A stretch of DNA of 64,000 nucleotides from Paenibacillus aceris (GCF_017874035.1 NZ_JAGGKV010000003.1:455269-519268), one strand, 5' to 3'; numbered from the stretch's first letter, positions 35,722-44,994 are shown. A program made the numbers and translations. Notes: generated from the letters alone by a model not told the origin.

Positions 35722-37305
35722 TTATGGAGCACTCGTTAAAAACTTCGCACTCGGATTCTTCTCAATGGAGGATCTCAGAGCATATTCGCTTTCGAACAAC
35801 CCGACGTAATTCCCTTTTTTATCCTTCACAAGCTGCGAATTAATACGGAATTTACTCGGATCGATCTTCTCATCGATGATCCAACGCGCAAACTGATAAT
35901 TCTGGCGCTGCAGTTGAATTTCTACGCCATATTCCGATCTCATCCTGTGTTCAAGCACCTCAAATTGCAGTTGGCCAACGACGCCAAGAATCATGTCCTC
36001 AAAGCCGATCGTCGTAAATACTTGGATCATGCCTTCTTCCGTCAATTGATCAATTCCTTTGAGGAACTGCTTTTGTTTCAGTGCATTTTTGATTGAAACC
36101 TTGCTGAACAACTCCGGCGAGAAGGTTGGCAGTTCGTCAAAAACAATCTCCTCCCCCTCGCTCAGGGAATCTCCGATTCGGAAAATACCTGGGTCGAACA
36201 AGCCGATAATATCGCCCGGAAATGCCTGCTCCACGATATCGCGGTCCTGTGCCAGAAATTGCTGTGGCTGAGCCAGCTTGATATCTTTACCCATGCGGAC
36301 ATGCTTAACCGCCATGCCGCGCTCGAATTTACCTGACACGATGCGCAGAAACGCAACGCGGTCGCGGTGAGCCGGGTTCATATTCGCCTGAATTTTGAAA
36401 ACATAGCCTGAGAATTTCTCCTTGGTAGGCTCGATTACACCTGCCGTGCTGTTGCGTGGCTCCGGCTTAGGAGCAAGCTGCAGGAAGTTCTCCAAGAACG
36501 TCTGCACACCGAAATTGTTCACGGCACTTCCGAAGAAGACAGGCGTAAGTTCGCCCTTCAGCACCTTCTCCATATCGAAGGGATCGCCCGCTACGTCCAG
36601 GAGCTCAATATCATTGCATAGCTGCTGATGCAGGAATTCGCCGGCGATTTGTCGGACCAGCGGATCTTGCACCCCATCTACCTTGCGCACTTCAATCTCT
36701 CTGTGATCCTCGCCGTTATACAGCTCCAGCTGCGATTTGCCGCGGTCATATACACCACAGAACTGTTTGCCTGACCCAATCGGCCAGTTCATCGGATAAG
36801 AACGAATCCCGAGCACTTCTTCCAGCTCTTCTAGAAGCTCGAACGGATCGCGGCCCTCGCGGTCCAATTTGTTGATAAACGTGAAGATCGGAATGCCGCG
36901 CATCCGGCAAACCTGAAATAACTTCTTCGTTTGTGTCTCGACCCCTTTGGCCACGTCAATCAGCATCACTGCGCTATCCGCAGCAGTAAGCGTTCGGTAG
37001 GTGTCCTCGCTGAAGTCTTGGTGACCTGGTGTATCCAGAATGTTAACCCGGTGCCCTTCGTAGTCGAACTGCATCACACTGGACGTTACGGAGATTCCGC
37101 GCTGCTTTTCAATTTCCATCCAGTCGGACGTTGCGTGTTTGCTGGCTTTGCGCCCTTTGACGGTTCCCGCTAAGCGAATCGCGCCCCCGAATAACAGCAG
37201 TTTCTCGGTCAAGGTCGTTTTCCCCGCATCCGGGTGAGAAATAATCGCGAACGTGCGTCGCTTAGCGACTTCCGTTTCGAGTAGCTTTGTGAGTTGCGTA
37301 GTCAT
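35722..37305 (-). CDS. prfC: Peptide chain release factor 3
   Basis: The 527-residue translational GTPase has the P-loop SHPDAGKTT, switch region RGISVTSSV, DTPGHQDF (G3) and NKLD (G4), and the RF3-specific domains II and III after 290. RF3 recycles RF1/RF2 from the ribosome after peptide release. Full length for the family (about 525-530). It is monocistronic with its own strong terminator. Not all Bacillales carry prfC, so its presence narrows the lineage a little. Confidence 0.96.
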   Translation of the reverse strand: MTTQLTKLLETEVAKRRTFAIISHPDAGKTTLTEKLLLFGGAIRLAGTVKGRKASKHATSDWMEIEKQRGISVTSSVMQFDYEGHRVNILDTPGHQDFSEDTYRTLTAADSAVMLIDVAKGVETQTKKLFQVCRMRGIPIFTFINKLDREGRDPFELLEELEEVLGIRSYPMNWPIGSGKQFCGVYDRGKSQLELYNGEDHREIEVRKVDGVQDPLVRQIAGEFLHQQLCNDIELLDVAGDPFDMEKVLKGELTPVFFGSAVNNFGVQTFLENFLQLAPKPEPRNSTAGVIEPTKEKFSGYVFKIQANMNPAHRDRVAFLRIVSGKFERGMAVKHVRMGKDIKLAQPQQFLAQDRDIVEQAFPGDIIGLFDPGIFRIGDSLSEGEEIVFDELPTFSPELFSKVSIKNALKQKQFLKGIDQLTEEGMIQVFTTIGFEDMILGVVGQLQFEVLEHRMRSEYGVEIQLQRQNYQFARWIIDEKIDPSKFRINSQLVKDKKGNYVGLFESEYALRSSIEKNPSAKFLTSAP

Positions 37306-37362
37306 CTGTTAGTTTAATTCCCTTCTTCTTTTACATGGGTACTGCTGGGTACTGCTTATTGA

Positions 37363-38433
37363 TTAAGCTTGGGCTTTCTGCAAATCGATACTCCAATTCG
37401 CTTCATCAAGGAAAGTGCGGTTGCTGAACTCCCTGCCGCGCACGACAACCTTATCGGCAAATACTTGCACATAGATACCCTGAGCTTTATTCTTAGCTTC
37501 TTGCTGGTAAGCACGGTTCAGCGTTCTGCCGACCGATGCATTGTGGAAATAATGGAATGTTTCCTTCACATAATGCGGGGTTCCATTCTGGAAATCTTGA
37601 TGGCGATGTCCGCAGAAGACGAACACATTCTTATATGGCTTTAGCGTCTCACGGAACTGAATCGCGCGGATTAATTGGTGAGTACCTCCATCTGTGCCAT
37701 TCGGAGGCAGTGGTTGATGCGTCATGACGAACAGCGGTCTACCCGGTTGATACAGAGCTTTGACCCTTTCTTTGAACCAGGCCAACTGCTCATCGGAATA
37801 CCATGCTCCCTCACCAACCTCCGGCTTTTCCTGCACGTAGGCTTCCTGTGAAAGCAGCAGAATGGAATGGCCTTTCGTCGTAAAATCATTGTAAAGCGTT
37901 TTGTAGCCGAAAAACTTCTTGAACTGCTCCCTGCTGACCTCATCGCTTTTGCCGTTCGGAACGGCTGCTTGATCCCAGGTATTCGCTTTATTGATCCAGA
38001 TCGTGTAATAGTCGTGATTTCCCATGTTCGCATGAACAGGCGGAAGTTTATACTCATTTACAATGGTACGCAGCTCCTTGTAATCTCGTTCCGTTCCCGT
38101 ATCCGTCAAATCGCCCGTTAACATAATGGCGTCAACTGGACCGTCGAAATGCGTAATATCATCAAGCGCCTGACGTAATTTCTTACCTGTGAGAGGATCG
38201 CCTATAGTGATATGAAGATCGCTTAGTATAAAATAGGACATGAGCGGACCTGTCGGCAGCGGTTCAGCCGAAGGTTGCGCTACAGCTTGAGCGGGCTCAG
38301 GTTTAACGGAAGACAGAGCCGGCTGATCATCCGCCATAAACTTTTTCTTTACCATTTGACTAAAAAAAGCACTTAAACCAACTAATGCAGCCCCGATAGC
38401 AAGCAACCATCTTATAAAAGCTCTTCGCGACAT
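37363..38433 (-). CDS. Exported metallophosphoesterase with Tat-type signal
   Basis: The 356-residue protein starts MSRRAFIRWLLA, matching the twin-arginine signal S-R-R-x-F-[LI]-[KR], followed by a hydrophobic helix and a Pro/Ala linker. The calcineurin-like domain shows SDLHI, TGDLTDTG, GNHDYY, THQPLP and CGHRHQ, the ligands of a two-metal site. Export in folded, metal-loaded form through Tat is the natural reading. The substrate is unknown. A GAGGTG site precedes the ATG. Confidence 0.88.
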   Translation of the reverse strand: MSRRAFIRWLLAIGAALVGLSAFFSQMVKKKFMADDQPALSSVKPEPAQAVAQPSAEPLPTGPLMSYFILSDLHITIGDPLTGKKLRQALDDITHFDGPVDAIMLTGDLTDTGTERDYKELRTIVNEYKLPPVHANMGNHDYYTIWINKANTWDQAAVPNGKSDEVSREQFKKFFGYKTLYNDFTTKGHSILLLSQEAYVQEKPEVGEGAWYSDEQLAWFKERVKALYQPGRPLFVMTHQPLPPNGTDGGTHQLIRAIQFRETLKPYKNVFVFCGHRHQDFQNGTPHYVKETFHYFHNASVGRTLNRAYQQEAKNKAQGIYVQVFADKVVVRGREFSNRTFLDEANWSIDLQKAQA

Positions 38434-38485
38434 AAACGCACCTCAAGTATAATAGTCAGGATTTACTCCGTAAGTTTTATTATAC

Positions 38486-38523
38486 CACAAAAAATCCAAT
38501 AGGCGTCAGTCGCCTATTGGATG
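38486..38523 (-). terminator. Terminator of zwf
   Basis: ATCCAATAGGCG (38494-38505) pairs exactly with CGCCTATTGGAT (38511-38522); the minus-strand reading ends in TTTTTTGTGG. Confidence 0.9.
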
Positions 38524-38537
38524 TTATGCTCGCGTGC

Positions 38538-40073
38538 TTAAGTTAAAACCGTTGTCTTTTGAACGGCTTCCCAATCGACTTCGCCTTCATTTTGACCATT
38601 GATCGGCCACCACTTGAAGCCGTCTTCAGCGAGCAGCTTAGTCGCCTCTTCAGGTCCCCATGAGCCAGCCGGATACTGCTTCAGATCGTCAGTTCTCTCA
38701 TTCCATGCTGCAGCGATGCGATCCACGTAAGACCAAGCAAGCGCTACTTCATCCCAACGGGTGAAGTACGTAGAATCTCCGCGCGCTGCATCATACAGCA
38801 AACGCTCGTAGGCTTCCGGCGTGTTAATGCCGATTTGGCAGCTTTGGCAGAAATCCATCGCAACCGGCACGATCACACCTTCAGATCCAGGCTGCTTCGC
38901 ATTCATTTTCAAATAAATGCCTTCCATCGGGTTTACGCGGAATACTAGCAGATTCGGGTCCATTTCATGCTTTTTGGCCAAATAAACATTATTCGGAATA
39001 TTCTTGAATTCAACAACGACTTCCGTTGTTTTGACCGGCAGCCTTTTTCCTGTCCGAATGTAGAAAGGCACACCAGCCCACCGGAAGTTATCAACGTGAA
39101 CGCGGGCAGCGAAATACGTTTCTGTCGTCGATTGCGGATTCACGGAATCTTCCTCGCGGTAAGAAGGTAACGCTTTTCCTTTGCTCGAACCGCTTGCATA
39201 TTGTCCGCGCACGACATTCGCCCGAACGTCATCACCGTCTTCGAATAAACGCAGGGAACGCAGCACCTTCACCTTCTCATCGCGGATATCTTCCGGATGC
39301 AGGCGGCTCGGCGGCTCCATCGCCATCATCATCAGCATTTGCAGCATATGGTTCTGCCCCATATCGCGCAAAGCACCGGAATGATCGTAGTACCCGCCAC
39401 GCTCTTCAACACCAACGGTTTCACTAAGCGTAATTTGAATATTTGCTATGTATTTATTATTCCATAGGGGCTCGAAGAATGCGTTAGCGAAACGCACAAA
39501 CTCAATATTTTGCACCATTTCTTTACCGAGGTAATGATCGATGCGGTAAATATCTTTCTCCTCAAACACTTGACGGAGTTGACCGTTCAAACGCTCAGCC
39601 GACGGCAGATCGTAGCCGAATGGCTTCTCAATGACAAGACGGTGCCAGCCTTTGGTTTGCAACAAGCCGCCTTCGCTTAGGTTGTAGGAGACGTTGCCGA
39701 AAAGTTCCGGCGCCAAAGCCAGGTAGAATAAACGGTTTCCACCCGTTTGATATTGTTCATCCAGTCTTGCAGACAATACATTTAGCTCGTGGAAGCCTGC
39801 GACATTGTTGATATCAAGTGACATGTATTCGAAACGCTGAGCAAAACGCGTCCATTCTGCATCATCCGTAATTTTGTACCGGGCGAATTCTTGGATCGAG
39901 TGCTTCACGTCATCACGAAACTGTTCATTCGTCCGCGGTCTGCGTGCCAGACCGACAACCGCAAAATTTTCTCCTAATTTCCCTTCACGATACAAGCTAT
40001 AAAAAGCTGGAAACAGCTTTCTTTTCGCCAAATCGCCAGTTGCCCCGAAAATATAAAATACAGCTCCACTCAT
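38538..40073 (-). CDS. zwf: Glucose-6-phosphate 1-dehydrogenase
   Basis: The 511-residue enzyme has the NADP-binding GATGDLAKRKLFP at its start, EKPFGYDL, and the active-site RIDHYLGKE with the catalytic histidine. It oxidises glucose-6-phosphate to 6-phosphogluconolactone, feeding the oxidative pentose phosphate pathway and NADPH supply. Normal length. It is monocistronic; a TTGACA box and a palindrome lie upstream. gnd and pgl are not adjacent. Confidence 0.96.
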   Translation of the reverse strand: MSGAVFYIFGATGDLAKRKLFPAFYSLYREGKLGENFAVVGLARRPRTNEQFRDDVKHSIQEFARYKITDDAEWTRFAQRFEYMSLDINNVAGFHELNVLSARLDEQYQTGGNRLFYLALAPELFGNVSYNLSEGGLLQTKGWHRLVIEKPFGYDLPSAERLNGQLRQVFEEKDIYRIDHYLGKEMVQNIEFVRFANAFFEPLWNNKYIANIQITLSETVGVEERGGYYDHSGALRDMGQNHMLQMLMMMAMEPPSRLHPEDIRDEKVKVLRSLRLFEDGDDVRANVVRGQYASGSSKGKALPSYREEDSVNPQSTTETYFAARVHVDNFRWAGVPFYIRTGKRLPVKTTEVVVEFKNIPNNVYLAKKHEMDPNLLVFRVNPMEGIYLKMNAKQPGSEGVIVPVAMDFCQSCQIGINTPEAYERLLYDAARGDSTYFTRWDEVALAWSYVDRIAAAWNERTDDLKQYPAGSWGPEEATKLLAEDGFKWWPINGQNEGEVDWEAVQKTTVLT

Positions 40074-40108
40074 CTATGCATCATTCTTTCTCTTTTAGGA
40101 TTAGTTAA

Positions 40109-40135
40109 TATGCTTAGCATACCTAAAATTGTCAA
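40109..40135 (-). promoter_or_regulatory. zwf promoter region with palindrome
   Basis: Minus-strand TTGACA (40135-40130) is followed by TATGCT-T-AGCATA (40109-40121), a perfect dyad located where the spacer and -10 should be (CATATT at 17 bp). A bound protein there would occlude RNA polymerase. Confidence 0.45.
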
Positions 40136-40264
40136 GCTATTCAACTTTTCTGAGAACTTTCACTAATAACAATTTCTTATAAAAAACTAGACATTCGTCT
40201 ATACAGAAGTGAAGCCCGCCGAATAGGCTACAGTACATACAAATACGGAGGTGCCAAGATCCTC

Positions 40265-40627
40265 ATGCAGTCCATTCATCCTATTACCGAGAAGACCTGT
40301 AAAAGCCTGTTCGGAAAGCCTGTTCTTCTTTATCTTAACGATGGCTCACAAGTATTCGGAGTCCTAAGTCGTTTTGAGAAAAATACGCTCATTCTGAATG
40401 ACGAGGCTCGCCCGAACCTTAATTTAACTACATCCAAGAAGAAAAGCAAAACCAGCACCAAATCGAAAACGGTCAAAATGAAATTGGCGGAAACAGAGCC
40501 GTCCAGCCCGGAGCCAGCGCTCGAGCGATTAAACTTCTTCGGAATGCCGCTTTTCGGCGGCCCAGCCCCTGATTCGGGAGCGATCGATATACCGGTCGAC
40601 CGGGTTGCCGCTATGTTCACCGAATGA
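40265..40627 (+). CDS. Unknown protein with possible Sm-like N-terminal fold
   Basis: The 120-residue protein has a short N-terminal domain (residues 12-45) with alternating hydrophobics: GKPVLLYLNDGSQVFGVLSR then NTLILN. This looks like the strand pattern of Sm/LSm barrels. A very basic linker (KKKSKTSTKSKTVKMK) and a Pro/Gly-rich tail (NFFGMPLFGGPAP) follow, ending IDIPVDRVAAMF. A GGAGGTG site lies 11 nt before the ATG. It has its own terminator. No function can be given. Confidence 0.6.
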   Translation: MQSIHPITEKTCKSLFGKPVLLYLNDGSQVFGVLSRFEKNTLILNDEARPNLNLTTSKKKSKTSTKSKTVKMKLAETEPSSPEPALERLNFFGMPLFGGPAPDSGAIDIPVDRVAAMFTE

Positions 40628-40629
40628 AG

Positions 40630-40672
40630 AAAAGGCTGCGGATGTCTCACCCATCTGCAGCCCTTGTTTTAC
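40630..40672 (+). terminator. Terminator of the 120-residue protein gene
   Basis: GGCTGCGGATG pairs with CATCTGCAGCC (one mismatch), followed by CTTGTTTTACC. Confidence 0.7.
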
Positions 40673-41115
40673 CTGATAAGCTTCTTTCTCATCTTGTAGC
40701 AGCTTAACTCGGGGAGGTACTCCTGAATCTCATATCCTTTGCTTAAGTAAAAGCCGATGGCTTTGGGATTACTGTCATCTACAAACAGCTCTGCAGTGCG
40801 ACAGCGCTCGCTTTTGCCATAGTCTTCCGCCATTTTCATGAGCTCTTTCCCCAAGCCTTTTCCCTGTTCGCGGGGATCGACGGCCAGCATATCCACGAAC
40901 AGCACGTTCGATTTGCGAATGACCGAAATGAAGCCGTATGGCTGTTTATATCCTTTAGCTGCCACAAATGTTTTGTTGTGGTTCAGCCGCTTACGAATTT
41001 CTGAAAATGTGATCGAAGTACTTGACTGATATAGTCTGGAAAAGGGGACTAACTGTTCAACAACCAAACGATGAATCGCCCGATCGTCATTAGCTGCAAA
41101 CCGTTTGCGAATCAC
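40669..41115 (-). CDS. GNAT-family N-acetyltransferase
   Basis: The protein has the acetyl-CoA motif REQGKGLGKELM and a C-terminal NPKAIGFYLSKGYE block, the standard GNAT core. GTG 41115 has GGAGG at 8 nt; the ATG two codons earlier sits too close to it, and the frame to 41211 has no site. That gives about 149 residues, a normal single GNAT domain. The substrate is unknown. Confidence 0.8.
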   Translation of the reverse strand: MIRKRFAANDDRAIHRLVVEQLVPFSRLYQSSTSITFSEIRKRLNHNKTFVAAKGYKQPYGFISVIRKSNVLFVDMLAVDPREQGKGLGKELMKMAEDYGKSERCRTAELFVDDSNPKAIGFYLSKGYEIQEYLPELSCYKMRKKLIR

Positions 41116-41268
41116 GCGCATCGCCTCCACAAGAAGCAATAATGCTATCTTATGTTGGTCCGCGCAAAAATGACTCAACTCCTTCCTCGAATTCTTCTTG
41201 GCACGTACCAATTTACCCCAAAACCTGCGAATGCTATACTAGACTTAAGCGAAAATGAGGTGATTGAT

Positions 41269-41685
41269 ATGATCTATGCCTATCCTCCAATAATGGCAGT
41301 AAAGAGTTATCAAACTCATAAGGATTATTACCGTGTTAGCGGAGTCCGCGGCATCGCCGGCGGTAAATCAACTACGATTCGTGTGCCCCTAGATCTTCCT
41401 TCAGAGGGCTCCCCTTATCAGAAATTCGCCAAAGCAGCGGCCAAATCAGAAGCCGGATTCGTTCAAACCGCAAATAGCATAACCAATCCATCCGCTCAAT
41501 CCGTAGTCGGGGCAAAACCGGCTGACAACAATCGCGAAAACATCCTAGAACCTACACGTCAATATATACATACACATAATGAACTTCAGACCTCCTTGCG
41601 GAAATCGCCTGCATACATAACTCGAAAGCTCCAAGCCTATTTGCAGGTCCCGGTAAGCGGACAACTGTTTGATACACAGATGTGA
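41269..41685 (+). CDS. Hypothetical protein, 138 residues
   Basis: ATG 41269 follows GAGGTG at 6 nt; a TATACT box lies at 41235-41240. The product has no membrane segment. Its middle (GVRGIAGGKSTTIRVPLD) includes a glycine-rich GIAGGKST stretch that only loosely resembles a P-loop, and the rest is Ser/Ala/Gln-rich and likely disordered (ANSITNPSAQSVVGAKPADN). No family was recognised. The longer frame back to 41152 overlaps the divergent acetyltransferase leader. Confidence 0.5.
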   Translation: MIYAYPPIMAVKSYQTHKDYYRVSGVRGIAGGKSTTIRVPLDLPSEGSPYQKFAKAAAKSEAGFVQTANSITNPSAQSVVGAKPADNNRENILEPTRQYIHTHNELQTSLRKSPAYITRKLQAYLQVPVSGQLFDTQM

Positions 41686-41702
41686 TTTGCCTTCTTAATC
41701 TC

Positions 41703-41766
41703 AAAAAAGCGACCCTCCTGAATGAGCTCATGCACCTGCATGCTCACCCAGAGGGCCGCTTTTTTT
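41703..41766. terminator. Bidirectional terminator between the hypothetical gene and lepB
   Basis: AAAAAAGCGACCCTC pairs with GAGGGCCGCTTTTTTT, with a nested TGAGC/GCTCA stem. T tracts are present on both strands, serving both convergent genes. Confidence 0.85.
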
Positions 41767-42313
41767 AGAATAGTTTCTTCCCTAAGACATGATCGAGTGG
41801 AACGTATCCAATCACTCGGCTGTCCATACTGTTATTTCGATTATCTCCCATCACGAAAACGTGGTCCTCCGGAACCGTCCACTGCTTGTTTCCGTTCGCT
41901 CTCATCGCTTCATTCAGGTACGGCTCGTCCAGAAGCTGGCCGTTACGATACAATTTATCGTCTTTCATCTCCAGATGATCCCCTGGCTTGCCAATTACAC
42001 GTTTGATCCAGACATGCTTGTCATCGCCCTTCGTAAACAAACTGAGCAGCGGGCTGTCTAGCAAGTCATTCTTAAAGGTCCGCTTCAGATCTACTCTGGA
42101 ATCAATGATCACAATGTCCCCATAATTCGGTTCATAATTAAACGTATGAGAAAGTTTGGATACATACACACGCTGACTGTCATGCAGCGTAGGGTCCATG
42201 GAATGTCCCATGACTTTCGTCGATTGGAACACAAAAACGCCAAGAAATACGACTAAAATAAAAGAAATGGCAATGGAGCCGAACCAGCTCCACAATTGCT
42301 TGAGAAAATTCAT
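41765..42313 (-). CDS. sipS: Type I signal peptidase
   Basis: The 182-residue enzyme has one N-terminal membrane anchor (about 13-30), the nucleophile in GHSMDPTL (Ser38), the general base in VWIKRVIG (Lys104), and VMGDNRNNSMDSR near the end. It cleaves signal peptides from secreted proteins on the outer face of the membrane. Normal size for the Bacillus Sip enzymes. It follows liaR by 26 bp and may be read from the Lia operon, which would raise secretion capacity during envelope stress; that link is inference. Confidence 0.93.
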   Translation of the reverse strand: MNFLKQLWSWFGSIAISFILVVFLGVFVFQSTKVMGHSMDPTLHDSQRVYVSKLSHTFNYEPNYGDIVIIDSRVDLKRTFKNDLLDSPLLSLFTKGDDKHVWIKRVIGKPGDHLEMKDDKLYRNGQLLDEPYLNEAMRANGNKQWTVPEDHVFVMGDNRNNSMDSRVIGYVPLDHVLGKKLF

Positions 42314-42339
42314 CCTTATCGCTCCCTTGTACCTTGTTG

Positions 42340-42987
42340 CTACTCAGCCAATCCGTGCTTAAAGGCATAGATCGCTGCTTGCGTCCGATCTTCCACACCA
42401 AGCTTGGCTAGTACATTCGTGACGTGAAATTTCACTGTTTTCACACCGATAAATAAGTCATCCGCCAGCTCCTGGTTAGACTTTCCTTTGGCAATCAAGC
42501 GCAGAACTTCCATCTCCCGCTCGGTCAACTCTTCATGCGGTTGTGCTGCCGCCTTAGGCTGCCTGAAACGGTTCATAATCTTAGAGGCTACCTGCGACTC
42601 CAGTATGGACTGCCCTTTGGCCGCGGCTCTAATCGCTTGAGCGATTTCAGAAGCGCGAGACGTTTTGAGCAAATAACTAAAGGCGCCTGCTTCAATCACT
42701 GGATACATTTTCTCATCATCCAGGAAGCTAGTCAACACAATCACTTTGCATTCCGGATACAGCTGCAGCAGCTTCCGTGTCGTTTCGATCCCATCCATGC
42801 CTTCCATGACTAGATCCATCAGCACGACATCCGGCCGATATTCCTGAGCTAACCTAATGCCGTCTTGTCCATTGCTGGCTTCTCCGACTACTTCAATGCC
42901 ATCCTCCGTTCCCAGAACGGCGGCAAGACCGATCCTCACCATTTCATGATCATCGACTAGCAAGACCTTAATTAGCGTATCGTCCAT
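42340..42987 (-). CDS. liaR: LiaR-like response regulator of the envelope stress system
   Basis: The 215-residue protein has an N-terminal receiver (DDHE at 12-15, phospho-acceptor Asp58, Lys near 109) and a C-terminal LuxR/NarL helix-turn-helix (about 150-215: LTEREMEVLRLIAKGKSNQEIA-like, then VKTVKFHVTNVLAKLG). Position next to liaS, liaF and PspA/LiaI-like genes supports LiaR/VraR identity. It should activate the locus on cell-wall damage. It starts 71 bp after liaS. Confidence 0.92.
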   Translation of the reverse strand: MDDTLIKVLLVDDHEMVRIGLAAVLGTEDGIEVVGEASNGQDGIRLAQEYRPDVVLMDLVMEGMDGIETTRKLLQLYPECKVIVLTSFLDDEKMYPVIEAGAFSYLLKTSRASEIAQAIRAAAKGQSILESQVASKIMNRFRQPKAAAQPHEELTEREMEVLRLIAKGKSNQELADDLFIGVKTVKFHVTNVLAKLGVEDRTQAAIYAFKHGLAE

Positions 42988-43058
42988 TAGCTTCTCCCCT
43001 CGTCAGCAAAACTGTTTGTCCCCTTTAACTGCACAACCCGCAATCCAGAACCAACCGG

Positions 43059-44120
43059 TTATACACTTTCCGCAGCATCCGTCGCAAGAATTGGAACACG
43101 AATCTCGATGCGCGTACCTCGATCAGGCGCTGTAATAATATCAACGGAGCCGCCAATTTCGTTAACCCGCTCCTTCATGGATACGATACCGTAGGACGTG
43201 AGCTTCTTCGCATCCAGTTCAAAACCTACACCGTCATCGCGAATCGCCAGACGAACGCCGTCAGGGCGGTGCAGCAGCTTGACCTCCAGCTTGTTCGCTT
43301 TGGAATGACGCAGGGCATTCGAGAGCGCCTCCTGCACAATACGGAATAAATGATCCTCGATTCCTTTATTCAAACGAATTTCTTCGTCCATATCCCAAGT
43401 TATCGCCATCGGCACCTTAGCCGCTAGCTCCTTAAGCAGTTCTACAAGCCCTTCGGACAAACGCTTCCCTTCCAAATGGATCGGTCTTAAATGCAGCAGC
43501 AGCGCCCTCATCTCCGATTGCGCAACAGAGGCCATCTCCTCGATCAGATGTATTTGACGTTTGGCCTTCTCGAAATCCCTGTCTAACGTCCGGCCTACCG
43601 CCGTTGCGGTCATGGAAATCGCGAACAGCTGCTGGCTTACCGCATCATGCAGTTCCCGCGCCAACCGCTGCCTTTCTTCAATTACCGCTGAAAGCTTTGC
43701 CTTCTCCGCAAGCTCGGCGTTATTATTCGATAAACGCTGCAGCGAAGTAACCTGCTCTTCCCACCGTTTCATAATGCGGCCCAACTGCTCGCCAAGACGT
43801 CCGATTTCGTCTTCACCGTTCTGAAAGCCTTCCCGGGTAAACGTCCCTTTTTCCAGCAAAATCATCGTTTCCATGAGCGGTTCAAGCCGGCGTGTAATCC
43901 GTGAGCTGTTCCAATAACCGTAGCCTGCGCCAATACCGCCGATGACGACAATCGCCATGAAAACGAATTTCACACCCTCCTGCCAGCTCGTAAACGGGGT
44001 GATCAAATTGCGTGAATTCATAAAATAAATAATAGCGCCAAATACAAAAAAACTAAAAATTATCGATTCAGCCATACTGCGCCATATCATATTCGTTAAT
44101 CTTCGTTTATAGCCGTCCAA
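43059..44120 (-). CDS. liaS: LiaS-like sensor histidine kinase
   Basis: The 353-residue kinase has two membrane helices (about 16-35 and 50-70) with a very short outer loop, a HAMP region, the HisKA_3 dimer domain with ERQRLARELHD (His158), and an HATPase domain (NALRHS, RDDGVGF, GIVSMKERV). The short-loop design is the intramembrane-sensing type, in which LiaF holds the kinase off. Start TTG 44120, with GAGGAGG upstream at 11 nt. It directly follows liaF. Confidence 0.92.
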   Translation of the reverse strand: MDGYKRRLTNMIWRSMAESIIFSFFVFGAIIYFMNSRNLITPFTSWQEGVKFVFMAIVVIGGIGAGYGYWNSSRITRRLEPLMETMILLEKGTFTREGFQNGEDEIGRLGEQLGRIMKRWEEQVTSLQRLSNNNAELAEKAKLSAVIEERQRLARELHDAVSQQLFAISMTATAVGRTLDRDFEKAKRQIHLIEEMASVAQSEMRALLLHLRPIHLEGKRLSEGLVELLKELAAKVPMAITWDMDEEIRLNKGIEDHLFRIVQEALSNALRHSKANKLEVKLLHRPDGVRLAIRDDGVGFELDAKKLTSYGIVSMKERVNEIGGSVDIITAPDRGTRIEIRVPILATDAAESV

Positions 44121-44145
44121 TATGCGCTGAACCTCCTCTGCAGTG

Positions 44146-44808
44146 TTACATCACTTTGATTTTAATATCTCCTACGATATAAGAAAGCACTAGTTTCACA
44201 CGGTGATCGCAGCTCTCATAATTGGACGACTGCCAATGCAATTTGTTCATTACGCCCGACTCGCGTTCACTTGCGACCTGGATTTGGCCGAATGTGACCG
44301 AGGCTGCAACCGAAATTCCGATATCATCCGGTACTTTTATATCAACATCTCCTACTACACCTTGCAGGATGACTGTTGTTTCTTTTTGCTCCAAAATCGC
44401 GAGCGAGAGGTCGATGTAAGTCTCCCCAATAATGTACCACGTCGAGCTATTCCTCAAGATCCAAGGCTCACGCCCGAGACGGACGCTATCCATTAGCTTC
44501 TGCTTCTGAATATAGGTGTCATCTTTATGCACTTGCTTAGAACGTATGAAAAAGAATCCTAGCGAGATCAGCACAATCGAGAAAACGATCGTAATATGGT
44601 CGCCAAACAGAATCACAGCCCCCACGCCGATGAGCACAAAGCCTTTACGCTCTTTGCGGGAGCGGACCCGATGAATGCCCAGCAAGACGAGGATGATCGC
44701 AAGAATGGGAAAAAAGCCTATCGTATGATCCAGAAGCAAAAAAAGACCGGCGCCAATCAGCACTAGGGCTGTATTCCGGTTGCGGTTGTTTTTGGTTTCT
44801 TCTCCCAT
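44146..44808 (-). CDS. liaF: LiaF-like negative regulator of LiaS
   Basis: The 220-residue protein has four hydrophobic segments in the first half (about 14-90) and a soluble C-terminal beta-rich domain (residues 120-220: ETTVILQGVVGDVDIKVPDDIGI, here split as in the DUF2154/LiaF C-terminal family). LiaF keeps LiaS silent without stress. The GAGGAGGTG site lies 5 nt before ATG 44808. It is first in the FSR part of the locus. Confidence 0.85.
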   Translation of the reverse strand: MGEETKNNRNRNTALVLIGAGLFLLLDHTIGFFPILAIILVLLGIHRVRSRKERKGFVLIGVGAVILFGDHITIVFSIVLISLGFFFIRSKQVHKDDTYIQKQKLMDSVRLGREPWILRNSSTWYIIGETYIDLSLAILEQKETTVILQGVVGDVDIKVPDDIGISVAASVTFGQIQVASERESGVMNKLHWQSSNYESCDHRVKLVLSYIVGDIKIKVM

Positions 44809-44899
44809 CGCTGCACCTCCTCTGGCTGCTGATTAAATCGTTCATTTAGATTCCTAGCATACCATAAGAATGGACAGCCTCCAAGATGCAAATCGATGC

Positions 44900-44922
44900 A
44901 AATCCTTGCCCAGCAAGGATTT
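44900..44922 (-). terminator. Hairpin between the liaIH and liaFSR segments
   Basis: AAATCCTTG and CAAGGATTT pair around a 5-nt loop, just left of a tandem GATGCAAATC pair (44884-44903). Only three T residues follow on the minus strand, so it probably reduces rather than blocks read-through. An extended -10-like TGGTATGCT lies near 44860 for liaF. Confidence 0.5.
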
Positions 44923-44994
44923 AGCACAAATGCGGAGGCTTGAACCACCGGCTGCGCCGCAAGCATGCCGGCGCAGCACCGCCCAGCGCGGCAG

